Positions 52,633 through 62,338 of a stretch of 64,000 bases of DNA are shown here, piece after piece. The notes under the pieces were generated by a model. It did no database searches. It saw only the letters and a program-made list of their open reading frames with translations, and had not been told where the DNA came from. The DNA is taken from assembly GCA_020051695.1 (NCBI GenBank), contig JAGVQM010000039.1, forward strand, positions 1-64,000, read 5' to 3'. The DNA comes from Candidatus Zixiibacteriota bacterium. Lineage in GTDB: Bacteria; Zixibacteria; MSB-5A5; WJJR01; JAJRUJ01. Within the stretch, counting starts at the first letter, position 1; every line of letters begins with the position of its first letter. Made by a program: the position numbers and the translations under genes.

Positions 52633-53136
52633 ATGGAAATTTCGCGCCATCTAAAATCCGAGCTGATCAAACTCGAGCTGGACACGCGCATCGAGCCGGA
52701 CCCGGAAACGGGAGAGATCACCAAACGGAGTCTCCGGGAGGGGAAAGTCCGGCTATTGACCGAGATGGTCACGCTGATGGAGGAAAACGGCCGGATCGGC
52801 AACCCCACCAAGCTGATCACCGATTTGTATAACCGTGAAAAGAAAGCCACCACCGCAATCGGCCACGGCGTGGCGGTGCCGCATGTCCGTACCTACCAGG
52901 CCAAAGAATTCATCATGGCGGTCGGCCGCTCGGCCGAGGGAATCGAGTTCGAAGCGCCGGATAATCAGCCGGTGCACCTGTTTTTTTGCATGGCCGCCCC
53001 GCAATATGACGACAAGCTGTATCTCAAAGTTTTCAAAGCCCTCGCCGAAAACCTGCAGTATGATTATTTCCGCGACCGGTTGATGGCCGCCGGGTCGGAG
53101 TCCGAGATCATCCGGGCGTTCAAAGACATGGAATAA
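52633..53136 (+). CDS. PTS EIIA type 2 (PtsN-like) protein
   Basis: A 167-aa protein with a fructose/mannitol/nitrogen-type EIIA domain (about 35-165). The phospho-accepting His84 lies in IGHGVAVPHVR, and a VHLFFCMAAP strand matches the family core. There is no EI, HPr or permease nearby, so it is more likely a regulatory PtsN-like phosphocarrier than a sugar transporter part. The N-terminal 30 residues (HLKSELIKLELDTRIEPD) are an unusual extension. GGGGCAGGG precedes ATG 52633. Confidence 0.85.
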   Translation: MEISRHLKSELIKLELDTRIEPDPETGEITKRSLREGKVRLLTEMVTLMEENGRIGNPTKLITDLYNREKKATTAIGHGVAVPHVRTYQAKEFIMAVGRSAEGIEFEAPDNQPVHLFFCMAAPQYDDKLYLKVFKALAENLQYDYFRDRLMAAGSESEIIRAFKDME

Positions 53137-53171
53137 CCCCCGGCGCCCGAGCGTTTCACCGGCAATTCGCG

Positions 53172-54458
53172 TCAGATTATCAACGAGGCCAGCAGATCGG
53201 CCGCATCATCCAACATCTGTTCGGTATGCGCTGCTGAGATAAAACAGACCTCGTATCCCGACGGTGGGAAATACAGACCGCTATTGAGGATCTTCTCGTA
53301 TCCCCGGTTATAACGGGCAATACCGTTGGAATCGATTCTATCCGCCCGACGGGGAAGCTCCTGCTGGAACGACAGCCAGAAAATTGAACCGATTGAGGCG
53401 ATGGTGATACCCGCGCCGTCCAATCCGGCGGACAGCCGTTCGACGAAGCGCCGGGTCTTTTTCTGCAGGTCGGTATGGATTGTGCCGTCGGCCAGTTGTC
53501 TCAGTGTCGTCAGCCCGGCGACCATGGCCACCGGGTTACCGGATAACGTGCCCGCCTGATAGACCGGCCCCTCGGGCGAAAGCATGTCCATAATGTCCGC
53601 CCGTCCGCCGAAGGCACCCACCGGCATCCCGCCGCCGATGATTTTTCCATAGGTCAGCAGGTCGGGCCGAAGTCCGTAATGCGCCGCCGCGCCGCCGAGG
53701 CCGAGACGAAAACCGGTGATGACCTCATCCAGAAGCAATAGGGCGCCGTGTCGTTCGGTCAACTGACGCAACAGTCGCATATACTCACGCCGTTGAATTA
53801 ATAGACCGTTGTTGGCGGGAATGCCCTCGATGACCACTGCGGCAAGGTTATCGCCGTGGTGGGCAAAGAAATCCTCCAGCGCGGCATCATCATCCAACGG
53901 TAGGACCGCAGTCTGACCGGCAATCGACGCCGGGACGCCCGCGGAGGAGGGCTGCCCGAAAGTCGCGGCCCCCGACCCGGCCTGCACCAGCAGGAAATCG
54001 CTGTGGCCGTGGTAGCAGCCGTCGAATTTCAAAATCAAATCCCGACCCGTGAATCCGCGGGCCAGTCGGATTGCCGACATCACTGCCTCGGTGCCGGAGG
54101 AGACAAAACGAATTTTCTCGACCGAGTCGATCCGATCGACAATAAATTGCGCCAATTGATATTCCAACTCGGTGGAGGCGCCAAAGGTCAGGCCTTTGCC
54201 GGCCTGCTCCCGCACGGCGGCGACAACATCGGGGTCGGCGTGGCCCAAAATCAACGGTCCCCAGGAACAACAGAAATCAAGGTAGCGGTTACCGTCGGCA
54301 TCAATTAAATAAGGCCCCTCACCCCGCTCGATAAACCGCGGCGTGCCGCCCACTGCTTTGAACGCCCGCACCGGTGAATGCACCCCGCCGGGAGTGACTT
54401 GCCGGGCCAACTCGAGCAACCGGGCCGATTTTTCGGTTTTCTCCACTTTCCTACTCAT
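53172..54458 (-). CDS. hemL: Glutamate-1-semialdehyde 2,1-aminomutase
   Basis: A 428-aa class III aminotransferase that converts glutamate-1-semialdehyde to 5-aminolevulinate, the C5 route into haem and corrinoid synthesis. It shows VSSGTEAVMSAIRLARG, LLLLDEVITGFR and the PLP lysine K272 (LTYGKIIGGGMPVGA). Length and motifs are canonical. ATG 54458 gives the family start (SRKVEKTEKSARLLELA); a ribosome site is not obvious. Divergent to metH, which needs a cobalamin made from the same precursor. Confidence 0.94.
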   Translation of the reverse strand: MSRKVEKTEKSARLLELARQVTPGGVHSPVRAFKAVGGTPRFIERGEGPYLIDADGNRYLDFCCSWGPLILGHADPDVVAAVREQAGKGLTFGASTELEYQLAQFIVDRIDSVEKIRFVSSGTEAVMSAIRLARGFTGRDLILKFDGCYHGHSDFLLVQAGSGAATFGQPSSAGVPASIAGQTAVLPLDDDAALEDFFAHHGDNLAAVVIEGIPANNGLLIQRREYMRLLRQLTERHGALLLLDEVITGFRLGLGGAAAHYGLRPDLLTYGKIIGGGMPVGAFGGRADIMDMLSPEGPVYQAGTLSGNPVAMVAGLTTLRQLADGTIHTDLQKKTRRFVERLSAGLDGAGITIASIGSIFWLSFQQELPRRADRIDSNGIARYNRGYEKILNSGLYFPPSGYEVCFISAAHTEQMLDDAADLLASLII

Positions 54459-54628
54459 GGTGCTAAACATAGGCAAAAAAAGCCGGAAGGCAATCAATTG
54501 CTGCCCCCAGCTGCCGACCGCAATTCCTGGGGGCATTTTTCCGGGGTTTTTCCGATATTGCTAAAGACCGTCGGCGGGAAAACGATACGATGGGGTTTTT
54601 CCGTATCAGTAAGACGAGGAACTGAACT

Positions 54629-57600
54629 ATGGAATCACCGGTGCGGCAACAGCTCAGCCGATTACTGCAAGAGCGCATCCTTGTGCTGGATGGTGCCATG
54701 GGCACAATGATCCAGCAATATACGCTGCAGGAGACCGATTATCGCGGGGAACGGTATGCCGGGCATGACCATGAGCTGAAGGGGAATTATGATATTCTCG
54801 CGCTGAGCCGCCCGGATATTCTGGAGGCGATACACCGGGAGTACCTCGCGGCGGGCGCAGATATTATCGAAACCAATACACTGAATGCCACGGCAATCTC
54901 TCAGGCCGAATATCGTACCGAGGATTGTATTCACGATTTGAACCTCGCCGCCGCTCGAATCGCCCGGCGGGCGGCTGATGATTTTACCGCACATGACCCG
55001 GCCAAACCCCGCTTTGTGGCCGGGGTCGTGGGTTCGACAAGCCGAACATGTTCGATCTCGCCGGATGTCGAGCATCCGGAGTATCGCAATATTACCTTTG
55101 ACGAGCTTGTTCCGGCCTACGCCGCCCAGGCCCGCGCGTTAATCGCGGGCGGTGTTGATCTGTTGCTGATCGAAACGGCAATTGACACGCTGAATGTAAA
55201 GGCCGCCCTGTTTGCCATCCAGAACCTACTGGAGGAAATCTCGCGCGATGTCCCGGTCTGGGTTTCGGGGACGATCACCGATGCCGGCGGGCGGACATTA
55301 TCCGGGCAGACCCCGGAGGCATTCTATATCTCGATCGCGCATGCCGCGCCGTTTTGCGTGGGCTTAAACTGCGCGCTCGGTGCGGCGAGTCTGCGTCCGC
55401 ATGTTGAGAAACTGGCGCAGGTTGCCGAAACATATGTCTCGGCCCATCCCAATGCCGGGCTGCCGAACGCTTTCGGGGGGTATGACGAAACCCCCGAACA
55501 GATGGCGGCCATTCTGGAAGACTACGTCCGCGCCGGCATGGTCAATATCCTTGGCGGATGCTGCGGGACCACCCCGAAGCATATCGAGGCCATTGCCGAG
55601 CTGGTCAAAGCCCAGCCGCCACGCCGCATCCCGGCGAAAACACATGTCTGCCGCCTGAGCGGGTTGGAACCGCTGGTCATCGATGATGCGGCATTATTCG
55701 TCAATGTCGGCGAGCGGACGAATGTCGCCGGGTCAGCTATGTTTGCCCGGTTGATTAAAGCCGGACAATACGAGGACGCGCTGGCGGTGGCGCGCAGCCA
55801 GGTCAACAAAGGTGCGCAGATTATCGATGTCAATATGGATGAGCCACTGCTGGATTCGAAAACCGCGATGGTCACGTTCCTGAATATGGCCGCTTCCGAT
55901 CCGGAGATTTCCCGCGTCCCGGTGATGATTGATTCGTCCGACTGGGATGTCATCGAATCCGGCCTGAAATGCCTGCAGGGGAAAGGTATCGTCAATTCAA
56001 TCAGTCTCAAGGACGGCGAGGACGAATTCAAGCGCCGGGCGGCCCTGGTCCGTCGCTATGGCGCGGCGGTGATCGTTATGGCCTTTGATGAGCAGGGCCA
56101 GGCCGACACGAAAGAGCGCAAAATCGATATTTGTACACGCGCCTATCGTCTATTAACCGGGGAAGTCGGTTTTCCGCCCGAGGATATTATCCTCGATCCG
56201 GGAATTCTGGCCGTGGCCACGGGCATCGAGGAACACAATGGGTATGCTTTGGCCTATATCGAGGCCTGCCGGCAAATCAAACAAACCCTGCCGCACGCGC
56301 TGGTTTCCGGCGGGGTGAGCAATCTTTCGTTTGCTTTCCGAGGGAATGAAACGGTACGCCGGGCAATGCACTCGGCATTTTTATATCATGCCATCAACGC
56401 CGGGATGGACCTGGGCATCGTCAATGCCGGGCAGTTGGCGGTCTATGACGAAATCCCGTCCGAACTGTTAATCGCCGTCGAGGATGTGGTCCTCAACCGC
56501 AATCCAAACGCTGTTCAGCGTTTGATCGAACTGGCCAGGACCACGAAAAGCACAGTGGTCCGCCCGACTGAAGACCTCGCTTGGCGGCACAAGCCGGTCG
56601 CCGAACGGCTGACCCATGCGCTAGTGCACGGGATCATCGACTATCTCGACGCCGACCTGGCGGAAATCAGGCGGCAATATGACGATCCGGTGGAGATCAT
56701 CGAAGGCCCGCTGATGGCTGGAATGAACCATGTCGGTGATTTATTCGGTGCGGGGAAGATGTTTTTACCCCAGGTGGTCAAAAGCGCACGGGTGATGAAA
56801 AAAGCAGTAGCTGTGTTGACACCACTTATCGCGACAGGCCGGAACGGGCGCAGGGAACCGGCCGGCCGCATTTTAATGGCGACCGTGCGCGGAGATGTTC
56901 ATGATATCGGGAAAAATATCGTGCAGGTCATTCTGGGCTGCCATAATTATGAAATCATCGACCTGGGGGTCATGGTACCCGCCGAGAAAATCTGTGATAC
57001 CGCCGCGGAAAAGAATGTCGATCTAATCGGGTTGAGCGGCCTGATTACTCCGTCGCTAAACGAAATGGTGACCGTGGCCGCGGAACTGGAACGGCGTAAA
57101 CTGGATATTCCCCTGCTGATCGGCGGGGCGACGACCTCACTGGCGCATACCGCGGTAAAAATAGAACCGCAGTACCGCGCGCCAAGCGTATATGTCCCGG
57201 ATGCCTCCCGCGCGGTGGGTGTGGTGAAAAAACTGCTGTCTCCCGGGGGACGGACAGCGTATATTCGGGAGATCAGGGAAAAATACGAGCATATCCGGCA
57301 GCGGTATTTTGATCGTGAGGCCGCGAAAACCATTATCTCCCTCGAGGAGGCGCGCCGGCGAAAAGTCGGCATCGATTGGCACGCCTACAATCCGCCGCGC
57401 CCCGCCAAGTTCGGGATCTCCGTCTTTGAAAACTATAATCTGGAAGAATTGATTCCCTATATCGACTGGACGCCGTTTTTTGCGGTGTGGGACCTGGCCG
57501 GACGCTATCCGCACATCTTCGACAAACCGGAAATCGGACAACGTGCGCGAGAATTGTACGACGACGCCCAGCAAGCGCTGATCCGTGTTTGCCGCGAGGG

Positions 57601-58321
57601 TCTGCTGCAGGCACGGGCGGTACTCGGTTTTTTCCCCGCGCATGCAATCGGGGATGATATCAACATCTATACGGATAATGACCGCACGGAGACGCGCTTG
57701 ATCGTGCACGGTTTGCGCCGGCAGATCGTCAGGGACGGCGATACCGACAATCCCTGCCTGTCGGATTTTGTCGCTCCCGCCGAGACCGGCCTGCCCGATT
57801 TTCTCGGCGCATTTGTGGTTTCGGCGGGGTTCGGCGCCGAGGAATTGGCGGCGGAATACGAACAGCAGGGCGACGAATACAACAGGATTATGGTCAAGGC
57901 GCTGGCCGACCGGCTGGCTGAGGCACTGGCCGAGCGGCTGCACCAGCGCGTACGCACCGAGTTCTGGGGGTATGCGGCAGCCGAGCAGATGCATGCCGAG
58001 AGTCTGATCCACGAAAAATATCAGGGGATTCGCCCGGCCCCCGGTTACCCGGCCTGTCCCGACCATACCGAAAAGGCCGGGTTGTTCCAGCTGCTCAGTG
58101 CCGAGAGAAATATCGGCGTCCAGCTGACCGGAAATTTCGCCATGTACCCCGCCGCATCAATTGCCGGCTGGTATTTCGCGCATCCCCAGTCCCGCTATTT
58201 CCATATCGGCCGCCTCGGCCGGGATCAGGTCGCCGATTATGCCCGGCGGAAGAATATGGCGGTAGAGGAAGTTGAGCGGTGGCTGGGGGCGTATTTGGGG
58301 TATGAGCCGAAGAATCCGTAG
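54629..58321 (+). CDS. metH: Cobalamin-dependent methionine synthase
   Basis: A 1230-aa, full-length four-module MetH. The homocysteine module (about 1-325) carries the zinc-binding Cys in VGLNCALG and GGCCGTT; the pterin module is about 345-610; the cobalamin module (about 640-880) has the lower-ligand His758 in DVHDIGKN; and the SAM-dependent reactivation module (about 895-1228) ends in [14 protein letters not shown]. It methylates homocysteine from methyltetrahydrofolate in the cytoplasm. GAGGAACTGAACT precedes the ATG. No B12 riboswitch is seen in the 170-base gap to hemL. Confidence 0.97.
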   Translation: MESPVRQQLSRLLQERILVLDGAMGTMIQQYTLQETDYRGERYAGHDHELKGNYDILALSRPDILEAIHREYLAAGADIIETNTLNATAISQAEYRTEDCIHDLNLAAARIARRAADDFTAHDPAKPRFVAGVVGSTSRTCSISPDVEHPEYRNITFDELVPAYAAQARALIAGGVDLLLIETAIDTLNVKAALFAIQNLLEEISRDVPVWVSGTITDAGGRTLSGQTPEAFYISIAHAAPFCVGLNCALGAASLRPHVEKLAQVAETYVSAHPNAGLPNAFGGYDETPEQMAAILEDYVRAGMVNILGGCCGTTPKHIEAIAELVKAQPPRRIPAKTHVCRLSGLEPLVIDDAALFVNVGERTNVAGSAMFARLIKAGQYEDALAVARSQVNKGAQIIDVNMDEPLLDSKTAMVTFLNMAASDPEISRVPVMIDSSDWDVIESGLKCLQGKGIVNSISLKDGEDEFKRRAALVRRYGAAVIVMAFDEQGQADTKERKIDICTRAYRLLTGEVGFPPEDIILDPGILAVATGIEEHNGYALAYIEACRQIKQTLPHALVSGGVSNLSFAFRGNETVRRAMHSAFLYHAINAGMDLGIVNAGQLAVYDEIPSELLIAVEDVVLNRNPNAVQRLIELARTTKSTVVRPTEDLAWRHKPVAERLTHALVHGIIDYLDADLAEIRRQYDDPVEIIEGPLMAGMNHVGDLFGAGKMFLPQVVKSARVMKKAVAVLTPLIATGRNGRREPAGRILMATVRGDVHDIGKNIVQVILGCHNYEIIDLGVMVPAEKICDTAAEKNVDLIGLSGLITPSLNEMVTVAAELERRKLDIPLLIGGATTSLAHTAVKIEPQYRAPSVYVPDASRAVGVVKKLLSPGGRTAYIREIREKYEHIRQRYFDREAAKTIISLEEARRRKVGIDWHAYNPPRPAKFGISVFENYNLEELIPYIDWTPFFAVWDLAGRYPHIFDKPEIGQRARELYDDAQQALIRVCREGLLQARAVLGFFPAHAIGDDINIYTDNDRTETRLIVHGLRRQIVRDGDTDNPCLSDFVAPAETGLPDFLGAFVVSAGFGAEELAAEYEQQGDEYNRIMVKALADRLAEALAERLHQRVRTEFWGYAAAEQMHAESLIHEKYQGIRPAPGYPACPDHTEKAGLFQLLSAERNIGVQLTGNFAMYPAASIAGWYFAHPQSRYFHIGRLGRDQVADYARRKNMAVEEVERWLGAYLGYEPKNP

Positions 58322-58576
58322 TCGGGTTTCCTTCATATGGGTACGATTCACCTGCGTTAAACAAACTTTGACCGTTCCGCCACTTGAGCGGGCCGGCGAC
58401 CTGCCGTCGGCACCGGATGACGTCATGCGCCGGGATTTGTCAGCGATGACGCATGCACAGCAAAGATGCTGCGCCGCAGTCATCTTCGCTTACATCCGCT
58501 GCAATTCGCCGACAGCATCCTCGAAATGAAAACGGGCGAATCCATTATGCGTTCGGCAAAAACGAATGATGCTGCT

Positions 58577-60868
58577 CTACGTCTGGAACAAATACTGCAA
58601 TTTCAGGAAAAACTGCCGTTTGGACAGGGTGGTCATGGTGTCGATGTGGTTCGGCCCGACCTGGTCGAAACGGTCATAATCATACGTTGCCCCGAGATAA
58701 AATGTCGAAAACGGGTTAATCCGGTAGGTCAGCAGCGGATCAACGTTCCATTGCCGGCTGAAATTATTATATTCAGTGACCAGCCGGAGGGAGAACTCGC
58801 GGTTGACCTGGCAGCCCAGCCGGGTCCGCACGATATACCCGCAATAATACATTTTGTCGGTATCAATATCACGGCTTTCGGTGTAGATGATGCTCGGTTC
58901 CACCAAAACACGCCCCAGCAGGCGCAAGTCCGCCCACGTTTGCAGCGTCAATTCGCGGCCCATGGCCAGCGCCGACCGGGCGATTTGATGGCCGAACACG
59001 ACATTACCACCCAGATCGACATCGGGCATCGGCGTAGCCCAGACCTCCCCTGCAGCCGACCAGATATCGGCGAAATCGACACCGGCGAACCGCTCGCCCC
59101 GCGTCTCGACCTCGGTCCAAAACCCCGATTGCGCAAAACGGAAATTCCCGTTCAACGTGGCGGTCAGCCACTCCTCTTTCCTCAACCCATTGAAGTCCCA
59201 GATCCGCCCGCAGGAGAAGCCGGGAGTCAGCCGGGTTAGAATCGTCTTGGTCGGTCGAATGTAGTATTGAAAATCCCCCAATGTCCACCGGTCGCCGTTG
59301 CGGGGTTGGTATCCATTGTCGGCATGAAACGTAGGCGTTCGCTGATAGGCGCGAACGTAGGCGTACACTTCGCGCGATTGGCAGGCGAAACCCGCCAGCC
59401 CGCCGGTACCGGAGAACGATTCGCCGTCAAATGCAGCGGTATACTTGCCGTTGTCGAATGTTGTATCGGGCAGGTACTGACTTAATATGTCGTCGTCCGG
59501 TTCTGCGGTATGCGTGGCCATAAACTGGCCTTTGAGCGACAAACTCTTGGTCAGTCGCATTTGTCCGTCCACGCTGGCCAGTGTCCCAATCCCGCCGCCT
59601 TCAAACCGCCGGTCCGTGAGCACGCCCCGGAGATGATTATCCTCGCCGAAGGAGTGCCGGAACGCGGCCATATTGGTGTAACTTCTGCCCGCGGGCACGT
59701 ACGCTGATCGTTCCTCAAAGGGAATGATCATCGGGCTGTGTTCGTCGTGGGCCGACAACGCCGCGACACTGGTCGTGCCGAACTTTGCCGAAGATTTAAG
59801 GGCAAAATCCGGATCGTTGATCGAACGGGTGTACACCGCGTTGAAGTTCGTGCGAAACAGGTCCATGCCTTCCTGAAAAAACGGTCGCTTTTCTTCATAA
59901 AAAAGCGCGAAGGTCGTGTTGACATCGATCTGCGAGGCGTCGGCCTCAATCTGACTGAAATCCGGGTTGTAACTGCCCTCCACGATAATGTCCGAGGATA
60001 CGGCATATTTGCCGCCCAGCGACAGGTCGCCGAAGATGTCGCCGTTGGCAAATGAGGTATCGGGGTCACCATAATTGACGATTTCACCCGATTGGTGGGC
60101 GACAAAACTGGGCAGGACCTCGATGCCCCGGCCGGGCGCGACATTCTCGATACCGTATACAGTACCCCACTGACAGGGCCAGCAGGGATCGTTCTGATCG
60201 TACGCCGCCCAGGACATCGAATAGTGGACTTCCCGCTGATGATGACGGTAGAAGTCGAATTTCCACTCCTGCAGGGGTTTGTTGTCAAAGCGCAAACAGG
60301 AGAACGGGATGGCCAGTTCTACCTGGTACCCGGAATCGGTGACCGTCCCCGATGACTTGAACACCAGATCGAAGTTGCTGTCTTCGCCGTAACCGGGTGA
60401 CCAGAGAGCATCGTATTGAATGCCATAGGGGTTGATGTTAATAATGTACGCTCGTGAAGCATCGCCATATGTATCAAAGAAAAAGCCGATATTATCGTCG
60501 GAGAAAATCCGTTCGCGTTCGCACATCGATGCCCGCACGGTGCCCGGGTCGGCGTAACAGACTGCCGACAGGTACAGGTTTTCATCGTCGTAAGTTACAA
60601 AGACCTTTGTCTCCACACATGGGCGTACTTCCTCGCCCGGCGAGTGCTCGGTAAAATGAGTCGCCGGCTGCGCGCCCTGCCAGCCGGGGTCGGACAAATT
60701 GCCGTCGATGTCGATCTGCCCCGGCGCACGGGTTACCTGTAATGTGGGGTGAAATATGGGTGTAAAACCATTGTCATGTTCATCAGCGTGGGTATTAGTC
60801 GCCGCACATATCCCGGCCAGTACCGCCGCACACCACAAAAACCCAAACCGCCGTCTCCCCGAAAACAT
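58577..60868 (-). CDS. DUF5916 outer-membrane-type protein with CBM9-like domain
   Basis: A 763-aa exported protein: signal peptide (about 1-28), a family-9 carbohydrate-binding-like domain (about 40-225; IDGNLSDPGWQGAQPATHFTEHSPGE, TKVFVTYDDENLYLSAVCY), then a long region (about 240-763) of alternating strands that resembles a beta-barrel (DUF5916), ending LKLQYLFQT. The family is widespread in FCB-group bacteria and unassigned in function. Transcribed alone on the minus strand, about 270 bases downstream of the haem-porin gene. Confidence 0.85.
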   Translation of the reverse strand: MFSGRRRFGFLWCAAVLAGICAATNTHADEHDNGFTPIFHPTLQVTRAPGQIDIDGNLSDPGWQGAQPATHFTEHSPGEEVRPCVETKVFVTYDDENLYLSAVCYADPGTVRASMCERERIFSDDNIGFFFDTYGDASRAYIININPYGIQYDALWSPGYGEDSNFDLVFKSSGTVTDSGYQVELAIPFSCLRFDNKPLQEWKFDFYRHHQREVHYSMSWAAYDQNDPCWPCQWGTVYGIENVAPGRGIEVLPSFVAHQSGEIVNYGDPDTSFANGDIFGDLSLGGKYAVSSDIIVEGSYNPDFSQIEADASQIDVNTTFALFYEEKRPFFQEGMDLFRTNFNAVYTRSINDPDFALKSSAKFGTTSVAALSAHDEHSPMIIPFEERSAYVPAGRSYTNMAAFRHSFGEDNHLRGVLTDRRFEGGGIGTLASVDGQMRLTKSLSLKGQFMATHTAEPDDDILSQYLPDTTFDNGKYTAAFDGESFSGTGGLAGFACQSREVYAYVRAYQRTPTFHADNGYQPRNGDRWTLGDFQYYIRPTKTILTRLTPGFSCGRIWDFNGLRKEEWLTATLNGNFRFAQSGFWTEVETRGERFAGVDFADIWSAAGEVWATPMPDVDLGGNVVFGHQIARSALAMGRELTLQTWADLRLLGRVLVEPSIIYTESRDIDTDKMYYCGYIVRTRLGCQVNREFSLRLVTEYNNFSRQWNVDPLLTYRINPFSTFYLGATYDYDRFDQVGPNHIDTMTTLSKRQFFLKLQYLFQT

Positions 60869-61051
60869 GCCTCATCTCCTTTTTCTCCGCACCTGTGGTC
60901 GACCGCCCGCACATTCCCGGCGACTCCCTCCGGTCACCGGCTTCCCTCACATGGTTCACCATACGGGAGGACCAACTAATTGTTTCGTTGCAATTGATAA
61001 TTTCAGCAGTCAGGGTATTTCCCGAGGTGATGGCGGGGAACGGGGGAAGCA

Positions 61052-61084
61052 AATCGTCCCGGCGGATGTCCAGCCGGGACGATT
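61052..61084 (-). terminator. Perfect 12-bp hairpin downstream of the haem-porin gene
   Basis: AATCGTCCCGGC and its exact complement flank a 9-base loop about 57 bases past the haem-porin stop. The downstream minus-strand sequence is not T-rich (TTGCTTCC), so it may be a Rho-independent terminator with a weak tract or a transcript-end stabiliser. Confidence 0.55.
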
Positions 61085-61140
61085 CGTTGTGGCATATCGT
61101 GGCAGTGCTGGTTGTTTCCGGTCTATTCGCTGTCGCCCGG

Positions 61141-62328
61141 TTAAAACGCCACGACAAACCCGGTGATAGCCCGGTTTTCCTTATGTTCCAGATCGCGCGT
61201 GAACTCGACGAAATACCGCAGGTTGGTGCGGAAAACGTATCCCGCGTGGCCGGTCAGCGTCCGGTAGTTGAGGTCTTCCAGGTCGGATTCGATCCAGTTG
61301 AATAATCCTACAGCATACCAGGCGCTGCGGTCCCCGTGCGGCAGAAACACCACCTCGCCCAGCGCTCCCCGCGTTTTGATTTCCCCCACGGTATTGGAAT
61401 CACCGGCGAACAGCGGATCACTGTCCCGCCGTTCGAGGTACTGGATGTTTACTTCCAGCGGGCCGCCGGCCACTGTGAGGTCCGGGCCGAAATATTTGAC
61501 CTCGTTGGCCGCGGAATTTCCTTCCTTGCCGTAGTAGCCGAACCCGCCGATCCGCACATTTTCATTGATTGTCTGCGACAGGCGGCCGACGAACGATTTG
61601 TATTTATCGTTGTCGAAGACATGATGTTCATCGGCGGCGCCGATGCCGTTGCCGTTGGTGATTTCGGCCATCACATCGGTTCCGGTGGGGAAACCGTACG
61701 TCAGCATGATTCCCCTGTCGTACGTCAGATTGATGCGGGATTGACCAACTCTGGCTTTGTAAACCGGGTAATCCTCATATGTCATCCGTAGTTCCCGTTT
61801 AAACAACGGGTCGGAAATCTGAAATTGCCCGAAATACACGTCCAGTTCCGAATCAAACAGGTTGTTGAACATGATGTAGGCATCTTCGATCCCCGCGACT
61901 TCACCGCGTTCACTCAGGAAAAAATAGAAGTAGTAGGCGAGGTTGTCGGTCAACGACCCGCCGGAGAGCAATTTCAGGTTGTACGGCGTGGACAGATCTA
62001 TTTCGCGGTCGGTTTCACTTTGGTACTTAATGAATCCTTCCAGCCGGCAGGCCAGCGGCAGATCACGAATGAGGCTCAGGTTCTTATCGCCGGTATCCAC
62101 GAAATACCTCGGCGCTTCTTTGTCCTTCAGTACAAAGCCGTTGCCGGCGAATTCATCCCCGTACTCCTTGAGTTTGGGGAAGGGGGCATGGCAGGTCGTG
62201 CAGGTCATGTTGTACTTGCGGGCGAAGGCCGGTACTGCCCGACTGTCCTGGTACTGTCCCACCAGGATGACCCCGGCAAAAAACACGACAAGGATGACGG
62301 CAAACAGTGAGCGTTTCTGTGGCCGCAT
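61141..62328 (-). CDS. Haem-bearing porin-like outer-membrane protein
   Basis: A 395-aa exported protein with a signal peptide, one c-type haem motif CTTCH (about residue 43-47, in YNMTCTTCHAPFPKLKEYG) and, from about 75 on, alternating beta strands typical of a 14-18-strand outer-membrane barrel, ending FVVAF with terminal Phe. The haem site near the N-terminus should lie on the periplasmic side. AGGAGGG lies 6 bases before ATG 62328, spanning the end of the cytochrome gene, so the two are translationally coupled. Probably an electron-conducting porin. Confidence 0.82.
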   Translation of the reverse strand: MRPQKRSLFAVILVVFFAGVILVGQYQDSRAVPAFARKYNMTCTTCHAPFPKLKEYGDEFAGNGFVLKDKEAPRYFVDTGDKNLSLIRDLPLACRLEGFIKYQSETDREIDLSTPYNLKLLSGGSLTDNLAYYFYFFLSERGEVAGIEDAYIMFNNLFDSELDVYFGQFQISDPLFKRELRMTYEDYPVYKARVGQSRINLTYDRGIMLTYGFPTGTDVMAEITNGNGIGAADEHHVFDNDKYKSFVGRLSQTINENVRIGGFGYYGKEGNSAANEVKYFGPDLTVAGGPLEVNIQYLERRDSDPLFAGDSNTVGEIKTRGALGEVVFLPHGDRSAWYAVGLFNWIESDLEDLNYRTLTGHAGYVFRTNLRYFVEFTRDLEHKENRAITGFVVAF

Positions 62329-62338
62329 ATTTTCCCTC

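Noticed and set aside
54459-54628. Search for a cobalamin or SAM riboswitch before metH
   Set aside because: The gap is short and shows neither the B12-box nor SAM-aptamer core sequences.
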